Below, piece by piece: positions 53,556-62,772 of a stretch of DNA of 64,000 nucleotides (within the stretch, counting starts at the first letter, position 1; each line of letters opens with the position of its first letter). The position numbers and the translations under genes are program-made. Where the stretch lies: positions 310,001 to 374,000 of the forward strand of contig NZ_JAJUXG010000007.1 in the NCBI RefSeq assembly GCF_021390535.1, written 5' to 3'. The stretch is from Dyadobacter sp. CY312 (GTDB taxonomy: Bacteria; Bacteroidota; Bacteroidia; Cytophagales; Spirosomataceae). The notes beneath the pieces are model-generated. The model searched no databases, had not been told where the DNA came from, and saw only the letters and a list, made by a program, of their open reading frames with translations.

Positions 53556-54107
53556 TTAGTTACCTACTTTTCTTCCTTTAAGAGTTTCTTTCGAATTTTT
53601 AACCTGCTTCAAAAGATCCTTTTTCACGAACAGCCGTGTTCCGTTTCCTCCCTGAAGATCAAAAGTGCGCTCTTTGTAATCAAATTTATTATTTGGCAGA
53701 ACGTCAAGGAAATAATTTTGACCGCTCAAATTGAACTTCATTCCTTTTGTGTCCTGCTGCGTGTCGTCCCAAGAAACGTTAATGACACCATTTCCTGTTC
53801 CCAATGCTACACCAGGAGTAAATGGCAACACGTTGATGGTCTGGATACTCTTTCCATTGCTCATCGTGATCTGTCCTTCCGGATTTACCTTGATGTCGTT
53901 TGGATCTGACACCTCACGGCGAATGTTGATCGCTTTATCATTGAAAAACTGCACTTTTTCTAATGGAATATTGGCTGATTCAAGATCCCTTCTCAAATCC
54001 TCGGTAAATACTGTATAGTTTGAAAGAGGGACGGAATTCATGGTGGTGCACGCAGAAACTGCTGAAAACAATATTACACCGGCAATTAGATTTTTAACAA
54101 GATTCAT
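53556..54107 (-). CDS. Hypothetical lipoprotein
   Basis: 183 residues with a lipoprotein signal MNLVKNLIAGVILFSAVSAC, the lipid Cys at residue 20. The mature part starts with a helical piece (VFTEDLRRDLESANIPL) and continues in beta-rich fashion with strands such as GVINVSWDDTQQ and YFLDVLPNNKF. I do not recognise the family. The upstream extension to 54188 is open but lacks a signal, so the ATG at 54107 is used. A role in the envelope is inferred only from the signal. It is convergent with the 4HB gene and divergent from htpG. Confidence 0.7.
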   Translation of the reverse strand: MNLVKNLIAGVILFSAVSACTTMNSVPLSNYTVFTEDLRRDLESANIPLEKVQFFNDKAINIRREVSDPNDIKVNPEGQITMSNGKSIQTINVLPFTPGVALGTGNGVINVSWDDTQQDTKGMKFNLSGQNYFLDVLPNNKFDYKERTFDLQGGNGTRLFVKKDLLKQVKNSKETLKGRKVGN

Positions 54108-54331
54108 ATTTATTGTGATAGGCTGTATACTCAGTTTGATATTATGTTTTGATGTCGCAATATTAACAAAAACGCTCACAGTTACCAATTTACTAATTTT
54201 ATTCTACTGTAAGGTAAATTATGACAATGTGTCAGCCTGAGCGATTTTGATTGCTAATGGAACGCAAATTTTCACCTCGTATTGCAAGAGATAAATTAAT
54301 TCTAAAATTTTAAATTAAAACAAGGACTAAT

Positions 54332-56158
54332 ATGGAGACAGGGATTCAGGAAAAAGGAAATTTAAGCATACACACAGAGAATATATTTCCGATTATAAAA
54401 AAATTCCTTTACTCAGATCACGAAATTTTTCTAAGAGAGCTCGTTTCCAATGCTGTTGACGCCACGCAAAAACTGAAAAAACTTTCTTCTTATGGAGAGT
54501 TTAACGGAGAGCTGGGGGAGTTGAAAGTCACTGTGAAGCTTGACAAGGATGCTAAAACCATTACCATCAGTGATAATGGTATCGGTATGACAGCCGATGA
54601 GATCAAAAAATATATCAACCAAATCGCATTTTCTGGTGCTACGGAGTTTGTCGAGAAATATAAGGACAAGGGCGACGAAGGTAAGATAATCGGAAACTTC
54701 GGGCTTGGTTTCTACTCTGCCTATATGGTAGCCCGCAATGTGGAGATTATTACGAAATCTTACAAGGATGATTCGGAGGCGGTGCGCTGGGAATGTGACG
54801 GATCGACTGAGTTCACACTATCTTCTGCCGAAAAGGCGGAGAGAGGATCAGACATCATCCTGCACATAGCCGAAGATTCAGAGGAATTCCTTGACGAGTT
54901 CCGTCTGCGTGGAATTCTTGAAAAGTATGGCAAATTCCTACCAATACAGATTGAGTTTGAAGATAAGGTCATCAACAACACCAGCCCTATTTGGACAAAA
55001 AATCCTACGGAGTTGAAAGATGAAGACTATATCGCTTTCTACAAGGAGCTTTATCCAATGAGCGAGGATCCGTTGTTCTGGATTCACCTTAACGTGGATT
55101 ACCCATTCAATTTGACAGGAGTTCTTTACTTCCCAAAACTGAAAAATGATTTCCAGGGACAGCGTGAAAAAATTCAGCTTTATAGCCGTCAGGTTTTCAT
55201 TACAGATGAGGTAAAGGATATTGTTCCTGATTTCTTGCAACTGCTGCATGGTGTGATCGATTCTCCGGATATTCCTTTGAACGTTTCGAGAAGCTATTTG
55301 CAGGCCGATGGTAATGTGAAGAAAATAAACGGTTACATTACACGTAAGGTTGGAGACAAGCTTGCTGAAATCTTTAAGAACGATAGACCAGGTTTCGAAG
55401 CGAAGTTCGACGATATTGGTTTGTTCGTTAAATATGGTATCGTCAGCGACGAGAAGTTCTATGAAAAAGCGAAGGATTTCTGTCTTGTAAAGAATGTGGA
55501 TGGTAAGTTTTTCACATTCTCAGAGTATGCTGAGCTTGTAAAAGAAAATCAGACTGACAAAAATGATACACAGATCTGGCTTTATACCACCGATGAGCAA
55601 AAACAGGACGCATTTATCCAGTCGGCTAAAAAACGCAGCTACGATGTATTACAGTTAACAAGTGTGATTGATTCTCACTTCATCAATGCGTTGGAGCAGA
55701 AATTGGAAAAAACTTCCGTAAAAAGGGTTGACGCCGATACGCTCGATAAACTGATTGAGAAAGATATGAAGCTGGAAAGCATTCTTTCGAAAGACGATGA
55801 AGAAAAGGCGAAGAAACTGTTTGAAGATATTGCCGGTACCAAAAGCGCACACGTTTCAGTGGAGGCAATGCCGGTTGATGAACTCCCGGTAGTGATTACT
55901 TTCCCTGAATTTATGCGTCGGATGACAGACATGCAGGCCTCTTCGGGACAACGTTCCATGTTTGGTGATATGCCGCTAATGTATACCGTTTCCCTTAACG
56001 CCAACCACCCGATTATCGGTCGTGTATTGCAAACGGAAAATGAAGATGATCAAAAAGCACTTGCCAAGCAGGTGTACGATCTGGCTCTGCTTTCCCAGGG
56101 ATTGTTAACTGGAAGTGATCTTACCAAGTTCATTCAAAGAACGGTAACGACACTTTAA
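54332..56158 (+). CDS. htpG: Molecular chaperone HtpG (Hsp90)
   Basis: 608-residue ATP-dependent chaperone of the Hsp90 family. The N-terminal GHKL ATPase has FLRELVSNAVDATQKL, SDNGIGMTADEI and GNFGLGFYSAYMV; the middle part has GVIDSPDIPLNVSRSYLQ, the client-binding and Arg-finger region; the C-terminal part dimerises. Compared with E. coli HtpG the charged linker is absent, as expected for bacteria. No dnaK or regulator is near. A bidirectional terminator directly follows. The identification is firm. Confidence 0.97.
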   Translation: METGIQEKGNLSIHTENIFPIIKKFLYSDHEIFLRELVSNAVDATQKLKKLSSYGEFNGELGELKVTVKLDKDAKTITISDNGIGMTADEIKKYINQIAFSGATEFVEKYKDKGDEGKIIGNFGLGFYSAYMVARNVEIITKSYKDDSEAVRWECDGSTEFTLSSAEKAERGSDIILHIAEDSEEFLDEFRLRGILEKYGKFLPIQIEFEDKVINNTSPIWTKNPTELKDEDYIAFYKELYPMSEDPLFWIHLNVDYPFNLTGVLYFPKLKNDFQGQREKIQLYSRQVFITDEVKDIVPDFLQLLHGVIDSPDIPLNVSRSYLQADGNVKKINGYITRKVGDKLAEIFKNDRPGFEAKFDDIGLFVKYGIVSDEKFYEKAKDFCLVKNVDGKFFTFSEYAELVKENQTDKNDTQIWLYTTDEQKQDAFIQSAKKRSYDVLQLTSVIDSHFINALEQKLEKTSVKRVDADTLDKLIEKDMKLESILSKDDEEKAKKLFEDIAGTKSAHVSVEAMPVDELPVVITFPEFMRRMTDMQASSGQRSMFGDMPLMYTVSLNANHPIIGRVLQTENEDDQKALAKQVYDLALLSQGLLTGSDLTKFIQRTVTTL

Positions 56159-56170
56159 GGTATAAATACT

Positions 56171-56205
56171 AAAAGAGCCGCTTTCATCTCGAGAGCGGCT
56201 CTTTT
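56171..56205. terminator. Bidirectional terminator after htpG
   Basis: AAAAGAGCCGCT at 56171-56182 pairs exactly with AGCGGCTCTTTT at 56194-56205. It ends htpG and, on the other strand, the HhH-like gene stopping at 56214. Confidence 0.88.
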
Positions 56206-56213
56206 GTGTTTTA

Positions 56214-56747
56214 CTAATCTGTTTTTCCTGCAATCAGTCGATCTTTCAGAGCATTCAGTTCTTCCCATTTTCCTTTATGTGCCAATGTAGCTTGCTGAGG
56301 CCAGCTTGTTGGATCATGTATCTGAAACCGTGGACCAGCGCCACGAAGGATGGCTGCGATTCTCACTGCCGGGACGGCCGATAGTGCTTCGTAATTCATG
56401 ATGCCGTTCCTGTTAAGAATTTCCTCAATCTTCGGACCTATGCCTTCAATTACTTTTAAATCCTGACGAACTCCCGGATCTGTCTGGTGAATGGGATACA
56501 CTGTTTTCGCAGCCCCTTTATTCGGGATTTCCGTTACTGAAACATTTGGGCTTGTTACTGATGGCAGAGCTCTGCACGCTGCAAGTTCTACCTGTTTTTC
56601 ATTTATCTCCTCCCTTAATAATCTGATTCCGGATCGGGCTATAAATTGGGCAAGGAAATAACCCAGAACTGCTGCCCCAGACAGCATAATGACGATTTCG
56701 CCGATGGCGACAGATTTGCTTAAAGGATTTATGTCTAAAATCAGCAT
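56214..56747 (-). CDS. Membrane-tethered HhH-like protein, copy 1
   Basis: 177 residues: one N-terminal membrane helix (about 15-36), a short coiled piece with EKQVELAACRALP, a Pro/Thr-rich linker, then a C-terminal domain DLKVIEGIGPKIEEILNRNGI followed by FQIHDPTSWPQQATLA. The I-E-G-I-G-P-K-I turn is a helix-hairpin-helix, a DNA- or protein-binding element; similar C-terminal domains are annotated in flavobacterial envelope proteins. The gene next to it (56775-57278) is a paralogue with the same layout. The pair lies 30 bp behind an OmpA-like gene on the same strand, so all three are likely one operon. Function unknown. Confidence 0.72.
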   Translation of the reverse strand: MLILDINPLSKSVAIGEIVIMLSGAAVLGYFLAQFIARSGIRLLREEINEKQVELAACRALPSVTSPNVSVTEIPNKGAAKTVYPIHQTDPGVRQDLKVIEGIGPKIEEILNRNGIMNYEALSAVPAVRIAAILRGAGPRFQIHDPTSWPQQATLAHKGKWEELNALKDRLIAGKTD

Positions 56748-56774
56748 AATTGGTTTGTCGGTTGAAAGAGCATT

Positions 56775-57278
56775 TTAGGATTCGTAACGCCCCTTGTTCA
56801 GTTCATTTTGTAATTCTCTCAGTTCGTCCCACATTTGGAATGCTGCCAGTTTCGCCTGCTGTGGCCATGTTCTCGGATCGTGAATCTGAAATTTGTTACC
56901 CGAATTTTGCAAAATTCTTATCAACTGGTCAGGCTTTGTTTCGCTTAGTTGTGAAAGGGTATAAATCCCTTCGGAGTTGAGGACTTCCTCTATAACAGGA
57001 CCTATTCCTTCGATTATTTTAAGATCGTCCCTTTTCTCATTCGCAGCGGGAGTATATGCAATTACAACGGTTTCTTTGCTTACTGGTGGAGCCACTATTT
57101 TTTGGGATTGACATCTTGAAAGTTCAGTGTCAAGCTTATAGAGCTTTTTCTCCAACCCTTTCCTTTTTTCTCTGGCTCCCTTAAAGCCGATGATATAACC
57201 AATAACAACGGCCCCGATAACCATAGCCAGGTGCTGCCAAAGCGCATCAGGATTGTTTAATGGGTTTAATGTAAACAT
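56775..57278 (-). CDS. Membrane-tethered HhH-like protein, copy 2
   Basis: 167 residues, same plan as its neighbour: membrane helix at about 13-32 (LAMVIGAVVIGYIIG), a short Lys-rich coil with one Cys (ELSRCQSQK), linker, and a C-terminal domain DLKIIEGIGPVIEEVLNSEGI then FQIHDPRTWPQQAKLAAF. The domain keeps the I-E-G-I-G-P turn and the F-Q-I-H-D-P and W-P-Q-Q-A words found in copy 1, so the two arose by duplication. Both keep an E-L-x-x-C word after the membrane helix. The genes are 27 bp apart and follow the OmpA-like gene. Nucleic-acid binding is possible from the HhH alone; no partner is known. Confidence 0.72.
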   Translation of the reverse strand: MFTLNPLNNPDALWQHLAMVIGAVVIGYIIGFKGAREKRKGLEKKLYKLDTELSRCQSQKIVAPPVSKETVVIAYTPAANEKRDDLKIIEGIGPVIEEVLNSEGIYTLSQLSETKPDQLIRILQNSGNKFQIHDPRTWPQQAKLAAFQMWDELRELQNELNKGRYES

Positions 57279-57308
57279 GTATAATGCTTTTGTTTAATTC
57301 TGCCTGAT

Positions 57309-58217
57309 TTATTTCACTATGATCGTTACACGCCGGTTGGCTCTCTTTCCTTCCAGCGTTGCATTGGAAGCTTTTGGCTCCCATTCCCCTTTGCCTTTTG
57401 TGATGATACGGTCGGGTGCTATTCCCATTGTTATAAACTGTTTGCGAACCACATTCGCTCTCTTTCTGGACAAAGTTAGATTCCATTCCGCACTGTCTTC
57501 ATCATCGGTATGTCCTGTCAGAACCAGCTTTTTGTCATTATTCTCTCCCAGATACTTTTTTGCTTCGGCAATGAACATTTGATTCTGATCCGTCTTTATA
57601 TATTCCGAACTGGCCGTGGGAAAGTAGAGATCCAACGGTTTGAAAATATTATCAAATTTTTGCTCATTGGCCAGTTCGGTCTCCGTTAATGCAATTCGTC
57701 CGATGGAAGGAGTTGTATTTTCGAAATCAAAAATAAGTCCCCCAGATAAGGAATCGTTCGTAAACACCAGGGCCTCATTCAGGTTGCTATTTGTCTTGAT
57801 AAGTGAATCAGCTATCCCTTTTGACACAAGCCAGTCCTTCATCTTTCCGGCACGTGCCAGTCCAAGGTCGGAAAAGGTGGTCGTATTTTTTTCGGCCGAA
57901 AGATATTGCCCTGTTATAATTACCTGTTTATGTTTATTAACAATGAGATACTTTGTCAATGAGTCAAGCTCTGGTTGGACCGAACTGAGTTCTGGGGTGT
58001 CGCCATGTTTTGCGAATCTAAAATTACCCGGGGAAACCAATCTCAGGCTGGTGCTGTCAGATATAACCAACGGTTCTGCGGAATTTACTGCGACGGAATT
58101 GATAGAGCCCAGGATTTCTGCATCGCAGAGTTGCTTAATTTTGCATACATGCCAGTAAGCTGAGCCGGAGATCCAGGCCACAAGCAGAACGTACCACAAT
58201 ACTTTACTGTTTGACAT
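57309..58217 (-). CDS. OmpA-like domain protein with membrane anchor
   Basis: 302 residues: an N-terminal membrane helix (about 7-24) in place of a normal signal peptide, then two OmpA-like domains. The second (about 193-302) is complete: LYFPTASSEYIKT, LVLTGHTDDEDSAEWNLTLSRKRA, the peptidoglycan-binding Asp and Arg of the family, and GKGEWEPKASN. The first (about 65-155) is weaker, with VIITGQYLSAEKNTT in place of the TGHTD word. It should attach to peptidoglycan from the inner membrane side. It is the first gene of an apparent operon with the two HhH-like paralogues. Confidence 0.82.
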   Translation of the reverse strand: MSNSKVLWYVLLVAWISGSAYWHVCKIKQLCDAEILGSINSVAVNSAEPLVISDSTSLRLVSPGNFRFAKHGDTPELSSVQPELDSLTKYLIVNKHKQVIITGQYLSAEKNTTTFSDLGLARAGKMKDWLVSKGIADSLIKTNSNLNEALVFTNDSLSGGLIFDFENTTPSIGRIALTETELANEQKFDNIFKPLDLYFPTASSEYIKTDQNQMFIAEAKKYLGENNDKKLVLTGHTDDEDSAEWNLTLSRKRANVVRKQFITMGIAPDRIITKGKGEWEPKASNATLEGKRANRRVTIIVK

Positions 58218-58319
58218 ATCTGACTAGGTTAAAATTGGCAATCTGACTTGCAATTAGCAATTTGGTCACATAAAATACAACTTTCCGATTAACATGTGCA
58301 ATTCTGGATATAACTCAAA

Positions 58320-58351
58320 AAAAGCAGCCCGTTTGAGTTCAGGCTGCTTTT
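58320..58351 (-). terminator. rho terminator
   Basis: AAAAGCAGCC at 58320-58329 pairs with GGCTGCTTTT at 58342-58351; on the minus strand the stem is followed by TTTTTTT. It lies 32 bp behind the rho stop. Confidence 0.82.
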
Positions 58352-58382
58352 GCTTACAAGTTAGGATATTTATCCCAAAATA

Positions 58383-60185
58383 CTAACGATTCATCGAAAT
58401 CAGGAATTCTTCATTGTTGCGGGTTCCTTTCATGTGTTCAAGCAGGAAGTCCATGGATTCCATAGCATTCATATCTGACATATGTTTTCTCAAAATCCAC
58501 ACTTTTTTCAATGTTTCTTTATCTAGTAAAAGATCTTCACGACGCGTACCGGAAGCCATTACATCAATAGCAGGGAACACGCGCTTGTTCGAAAGCTTGC
58601 GATCCAACTGTAATTCCATGTTACCCGTACCTTTGAATTCCTCAAAGATAACTTCGTCCATTTTAGAACCTGTATCAATCAATGCCGTAGCAATGATGGT
58701 CAATGATCCTCCGTTTTCTACATTTCTTGCAGCTCCGAAGAAACGTTTTGGTTTGTGAAGTGCATTCGCATCTACACCACCTGAAAGTATTTTACCGGAT
58801 GAAGGAACAACGGTATTGTATGCACGTGCAAGACGTGTAATCGAATCGAGAAGGATAACCACATCGTGGCCGCATTCAACCATTCTTTTTGCTTTTTCCA
58901 AAACGATGCTTGCTACCTTAACATGTCTGTCTGCTTGCTCGTCAAATGTAGAAGCAATAACCTCTGCACGAACACTACGTTGCATATCGGTTACCTCTTC
59001 AGGGCGCTCGTCGATCAGCAATATCAAAAGGAAAACTTCTGGGTGATTGCGTGTAATGGCGTTGGCAATTTCTTTCAGCAATACCGTTTTACCAGTTTTT
59101 GGCTGCGCAACGATCATACCGCGCTGTCCTTTACCGATAGGGGCAAACAGATCAAGAATTCTTGTTGAGTATTGATCCGGGCGTGAGCTTAAACGCAGAC
59201 ACTCTTCCGGAAATAATGGAGTAAGGTATTCAAAAGGTATACGGTCGCGTATCTCTTCGGTTGTTTTGCCGTTAACGGTTTCAACCCGTAGTAACGCAAA
59301 GTATTTTTCACCTTCTTTTGGAGGTCTTATTTGTCCTCTAACAGTATCTCCTGTTTTTAAACCAAATAATTTGATTTGAGAAGGTGATACGTATATATCA
59401 TCAGGACTTGCCAGGTAATTATAGTCGGCCGATCTAAGGAAACCATAGCCACCATCCTGCATAATTTCAAGTACCCCTTCATTAACAATAAGTCCGTCGA
59501 ATTCACGAACGTAATTGTTGTAGTTTCTTTTTATTTTGGAAGAAGGATCTTCACGGGAAACCTGCTGCTGTTGCGGGCGTTCGGTGTTTTCCTGTTGCTG
59601 TTTGAAAGGCCTTTCTTCGGTAGTTTGTGTGGTATTTTCGACTTCTTCGGCCGGAGCAGTTACTTCCTGCGAATCACTTTGTTGGTTATCAGTCTCAGCC
59701 ACAGCTGCTGGTTCCTCTTTTCCAAGATCATTAAGTGTATCATCTTCCGAATCCACTTCCTGAGCAATATCCAGATTCCTCACTTTGTTCTCCTGACGAG
59801 GCCTGGTATTTTGGTTTACAGGCCTAACAGGTTCTGTTTCTGGTTGTTCCTGTTGTTTCGCTGGTGTATCAAAAAGAGGAGCAGAGGATGCAAAGGGAGA
59901 GGTATTCTCTTTTCTTCCCTTAGCCGGGCGGTTTCCCATGGCCTTGGTTCCTCCAATCGGCGTTTCATTTGGCAATGTGCGCCGTGCTCTTTTTTTCTTT
60001 GGTTCGTCGTCGTCAGAAACCGGTGCTTCAACTTCTGCTACGGGTTTTGCAGCTTCCTGTTGAGAAAGGATTCTGTTAACAATTTCTTTCTTAGGGAGTT
60101 TGGCATAATCAGAGACACCAAGGCTTCCTGCAATTTCTTTGAGCTCTGATAGAAGCTTAAGGTTCAGTTCATCAATTGTAAGCAT
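58383..60185 (-). CDS. rho: Transcription termination factor Rho, with long disordered insert
   Basis: Hexameric RNA helicase that ends transcription. From the ATG at 60185 the chain has 600 residues. The N-terminal Rho_N helices (1-45: [20 protein letters not shown]) are followed by about 165 residues rich in Glu, Gln, Pro, Thr and Lys with no fold (about 50-215), then the RNA-binding cold-shock-like part ([16 protein letters not shown]), Walker [12 protein letters not shown], Walker [14 protein letters not shown] and the Q/R loops. Such inserts are known from Bacteroides, where one drives phase separation of Rho. The longer start at 60215 adds a hydrophobic lead that has no known role. A separate promoter region of about 500 bp is in front. 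Confidence 0.96.
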   Translation of the reverse strand: MLTIDELNLKLLSELKEIAGSLGVSDYAKLPKKEIVNRILSQQEAAKPVAEVEAPVSDDDEPKKKRARRTLPNETPIGGTKAMGNRPAKGRKENTSPFASSAPLFDTPAKQQEQPETEPVRPVNQNTRPRQENKVRNLDIAQEVDSEDDTLNDLGKEEPAAVAETDNQQSDSQEVTAPAEEVENTTQTTEERPFKQQQENTERPQQQQVSREDPSSKIKRNYNNYVREFDGLIVNEGVLEIMQDGGYGFLRSADYNYLASPDDIYVSPSQIKLFGLKTGDTVRGQIRPPKEGEKYFALLRVETVNGKTTEEIRDRIPFEYLTPLFPEECLRLSSRPDQYSTRILDLFAPIGKGQRGMIVAQPKTGKTVLLKEIANAITRNHPEVFLLILLIDERPEEVTDMQRSVRAEVIASTFDEQADRHVKVASIVLEKAKRMVECGHDVVILLDSITRLARAYNTVVPSSGKILSGGVDANALHKPKRFFGAARNVENGGSLTIIATALIDTGSKMDEVIFEEFKGTGNMELQLDRKLSNKRVFPAIDVMASGTRREDLLLDKETLKKVWILRKHMSDMNAMESMDFLLEHMKGTRNNEEFLISMNR

Positions 60186-60693
60186 ACAGAAAATATAAGG
60201 CAAAGAAAGCTTCACCTATTGGATAATGAGTTTGTGAATGTAAATGGAATATTGATCGGGAGCGTCTGTCCCATGTTCAGGTAATGATCATTGATGTGTC
60301 AGTATGTATTTTTGAGAAAGTCCGGATAATAGACTTTTAGAAACCAGAAAAATATGATGGATCAACTTTGAAAAGTTTGCAATTTTTACTCAAATGAAGT
60401 ACAGAAAAAAACTGGTAAGAATTCAAAAACCTTGATAACATTGAGAGCTATCGAGAGATGGATAACAAAACCTTAGTGATCAGGGTGAGGATTTATTTGA
60501 ACGAAGGTAATATAGTATTCCTTTAAATCCAAATTGTTGGTCAAAATTCAGATTCATTTAATTGATCTGAAAAAGTTCTGGCGACTGTATTCAGGAAAAT
60601 GACACGTGTTTTAACATAAATTAATGTTATATATCGGCTTAGTTCTCCCATATGTTAGCATTTGTCCTGAGAAAATGGGACTTTTGCACCATC
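60186..60693. other. Long intergenic region between rho and coaX
   Basis: About 500 bp between divergent genes. A TATTTTTG (-7-like) occurs on the plus strand at 60307-60314, far from the coaX start. I see no open frame, strong hairpin or repeat. A long leader for rho, which is often autoregulated, would fit but is not shown. Confidence 0.5.
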
Positions 60694-61413
60694 ATGAATA
60701 TCGCTGTAGACTCAGGTAATACTTATGCAAAGATAGGATGGTTTGATGATGACAAGCTGATTCGTTTTCAAGCCAGGGTTGTATGGGATGATCTTGTTAA
60801 AGAAATTCGTTCTCAGGCACCGGATCATATCATCTTTTCGTCTGTAAGTAACAGTATTTCCGAATTTAAAGACGCATTGGGACTGGATATTCCGGTATTG
60901 GATTTGTCTCCTGATACACCTTTACCGATCAGTAAAAATTATAAGACCCCGGAAACGCTCGGAGCTGACAGAATAGCAGCAGCTACTGGTGCGCAATATC
61001 TTTTTCCTGATAAGGATTTGTTGATTATTGACATGGGTACTTGCATCACTTATGATTATTTGGATCACAAAGGAAGTTTTGAAGGAGGTTTAATATCTCC
61101 GGGCGTTAAGATGCGATTTAATGCATTGCATACGTTTACAAAAAGACTTCCTCAACTTGAGCCTGTGAAGGTGCCTGAGCTGATTGGAAAGAGCACCAGA
61201 GAAGCTATTGAAAGTGGAGTTATGAATGGGGTGTTGGGCGAAGTTGAAGGAATTATTGAGAGGTATCGTCACATATCGCCTTCTTTAAGCGTAGTGTTAT
61301 GTGGTGGAGATACTACGTTTTTTGAAAGTAGCCTGAAACCGGCCATCTTTGTGGTCCCAGAATTGGTATTAATTGGATTGAACAGAATTTTAAGATATAA
61401 TGTCGCTTTATAA
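60694..61413 (+). CDS. coaX: Type III pantothenate kinase
   Basis: First step of coenzyme A synthesis; phosphorylates pantothenate with ATP and monovalent cation. The 239-residue chain has the ASKHA P-loop start NIAVDSGNTYAKIGW, TPETLGADRIAAATGA, the central IIDMGTCITYD and GGLISPGVKMRFNAL. The open frame extends 14 codons upstream of the ATG at 60694 but those add only a hydrophobic lead; the ATG puts the P-loop at the N-terminus as in the family. Its last 14 bases overlap the start of the outer-membrane protein gene, so translation is coupled. coaX, a barrel protein and lptC form a known kind of cluster in Bacteroidota. Confidence 0.95.
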   Translation: MNIAVDSGNTYAKIGWFDDDKLIRFQARVVWDDLVKEIRSQAPDHIIFSSVSNSISEFKDALGLDIPVLDLSPDTPLPISKNYKTPETLGADRIAAATGAQYLFPDKDLLIIDMGTCITYDYLDHKGSFEGGLISPGVKMRFNALHTFTKRLPQLEPVKVPELIGKSTREAIESGVMNGVLGEVEGIIERYRHISPSLSVVLCGGDTTFFESSLKPAIFVVPELVLIGLNRILRYNVAL

Positions 61414-62701
61414 AGGATTAGGAATACTCGCAGTTGCAATTACGCTGGGCTGTAACGGATTAACGCCAACGCAGGCTAATGCGCAGGGCTTAGGTAATGC
61501 ACCTTATTCATCGCTGGGTATGGGCGAATTATATGGAGAGAGCTTTTCGGATAATACCGGTATGGGGCAGTCGGGAGTGAGCACAAGTAACGGATTTCAG
61601 ATAAATAATTTAAATCCTGCACTTTGGTCTCGCAACAAATACACCACGTTGGATGTTGGCTTGATCGGTCAGTACAAAGAAATAGTTTCAGGTAACAAGA
61701 AACAGCAGAACGCGGGCGGTAACCTTGCATATGTTTCCATTGCTTTCCCGGTTGGTCGCAGATGGACGCTTGGTGCAAGTATGAAACCTTACAGCTTTGT
61801 GGATTTCGAAAATACGTCGACAAGAGCAATACCGGGAACCGGGGATCAGGCTGCTTATTTTAACTCAGGAAAAGGTGGAATAAACAAAGCTTCGATCACA
61901 AATGCCTACCAGCTGAACCAGTATGTGAGTCTGGGTTTGGAAACATCTTATTACTTTGGAAATGTTCGCAAGGCGACGGAGGTATTAATTCCATCAGGAG
62001 CCGCAGCGACTGACTATCTGGTCGGTATCAATGACAGGACTAATTATTCTGATTTTGGCTTTCGGGCGGGTGGTACGGTTCGTATACCAGTGAAAAAGGA
62101 CAACAAGTTAAATTTGAATCTGGGAGGTGCTTACAGCTTTAAAACTGATATAAATGCAAGCCAGACAAGAACGCTGGAACTTAGCCAGGATTCTTTTGTA
62201 TTGCCCGGAGCGACAGACACATTGACGAACAATATGTCGGGCAGCATCACAGTACCTACTCAGTATCAGGTTGGGATGAGTTTAGAATGGCCTCTGAAAA
62301 TGGTGGTTTCTGCGGATTACAGCCACCAGTCCTGGTCCGATTACAGAGGTTTCAGAAGTACGTCGAATGATGGATTGAAAAATGTAGGCCGATTGCATGT
62401 GGGGGTTGAGTATCTCCCTCGTTTCTTGTCACTGAATTATTTTGAAAGAGTACGTTACCGGGTTGGTTTTAGTCATGGTAAAACGCCTTATTCTATTAAC
62501 AACAGGGACGTAAATGATACCAACATCAGTTTAGGATTTACTTTCCCTATGGGTTTTGGATATCAGAACTTTGTTTCTCTTGCATTTGTGGGCGGACAGC
62601 GTGGAAATACTGGAAACGGAATGGTGCGTGAACGTTATGGACGTGCGGTATTGGGTATCACCCTGCTAGACAGATGGTTCCAAAAACAAAAACTTGATTA
62701 A
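61400..62701 (+). CDS. Outer-membrane beta-barrel protein
   Basis: 433 residues with a signal peptide (cleavage after about residue 28, ANAQ) and many amphipathic strands of 8-12 residues with Gly/Tyr/Phe ends, such as RWTLGASMKPYSFVDF and VSLGLETSYYFGN, and a final strand set VLGITLLDRWF. It begins with NAPYSSLGMGELYGESF and NPALWS, which resembles the FadL/PorV-type start with a conserved N-P-A; it may be a FadL-like channel or a barrel of unknown role. It overlaps coaX by 14 bp and its stop is directly followed by the lptC frame. The place beside lptC suggests an envelope function. Confidence 0.78.
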   Translation: MSLYKGLGILAVAITLGCNGLTPTQANAQGLGNAPYSSLGMGELYGESFSDNTGMGQSGVSTSNGFQINNLNPALWSRNKYTTLDVGLIGQYKEIVSGNKKQQNAGGNLAYVSIAFPVGRRWTLGASMKPYSFVDFENTSTRAIPGTGDQAAYFNSGKGGINKASITNAYQLNQYVSLGLETSYYFGNVRKATEVLIPSGAAATDYLVGINDRTNYSDFGFRAGGTVRIPVKKDNKLNLNLGGAYSFKTDINASQTRTLELSQDSFVLPGATDTLTNNMSGSITVPTQYQVGMSLEWPLKMVVSADYSHQSWSDYRGFRSTSNDGLKNVGRLHVGVEYLPRFLSLNYFERVRYRVGFSHGKTPYSINNRDVNDTNISLGFTFPMGFGYQNFVSLAFVGGQRGNTGNGMVRERYGRAVLGITLLDRWFQKQKLD

Positions 62702-62722
62702 TTGAAAAAACGAATTGCATTC

Positions 62723-62772
62723 ACAGAGATAGCTTTGCGAAAAACAATGGTTTTTCGCAAAGCTATCTCTGT
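62723..62772 (+). promoter_or_regulatory. Perfect 22-bp hairpin around the lptC start
   Basis: The left arm 62723-62744 (starting ACAGAGATAGC) and right arm 62751-62772 (ending GCTATCTCTGT) are exact complements with a 6-nt loop CAATGG. The loop holds the ATG at 62747 that is the best start of lptC. GTTTTATTG follows, so it could also stop transcription after the barrel gene. It may be a translational lock on lptC or an inserted palindromic element. Confidence 0.8.

Noticed and set aside
59571..60149. 192-codon plus-strand open frame opposite the rho insert
   Set aside because: Cys- and Phe-rich shadow of the Glu/Gln/Lys-rich Rho insert on the other strand; no start or family support.
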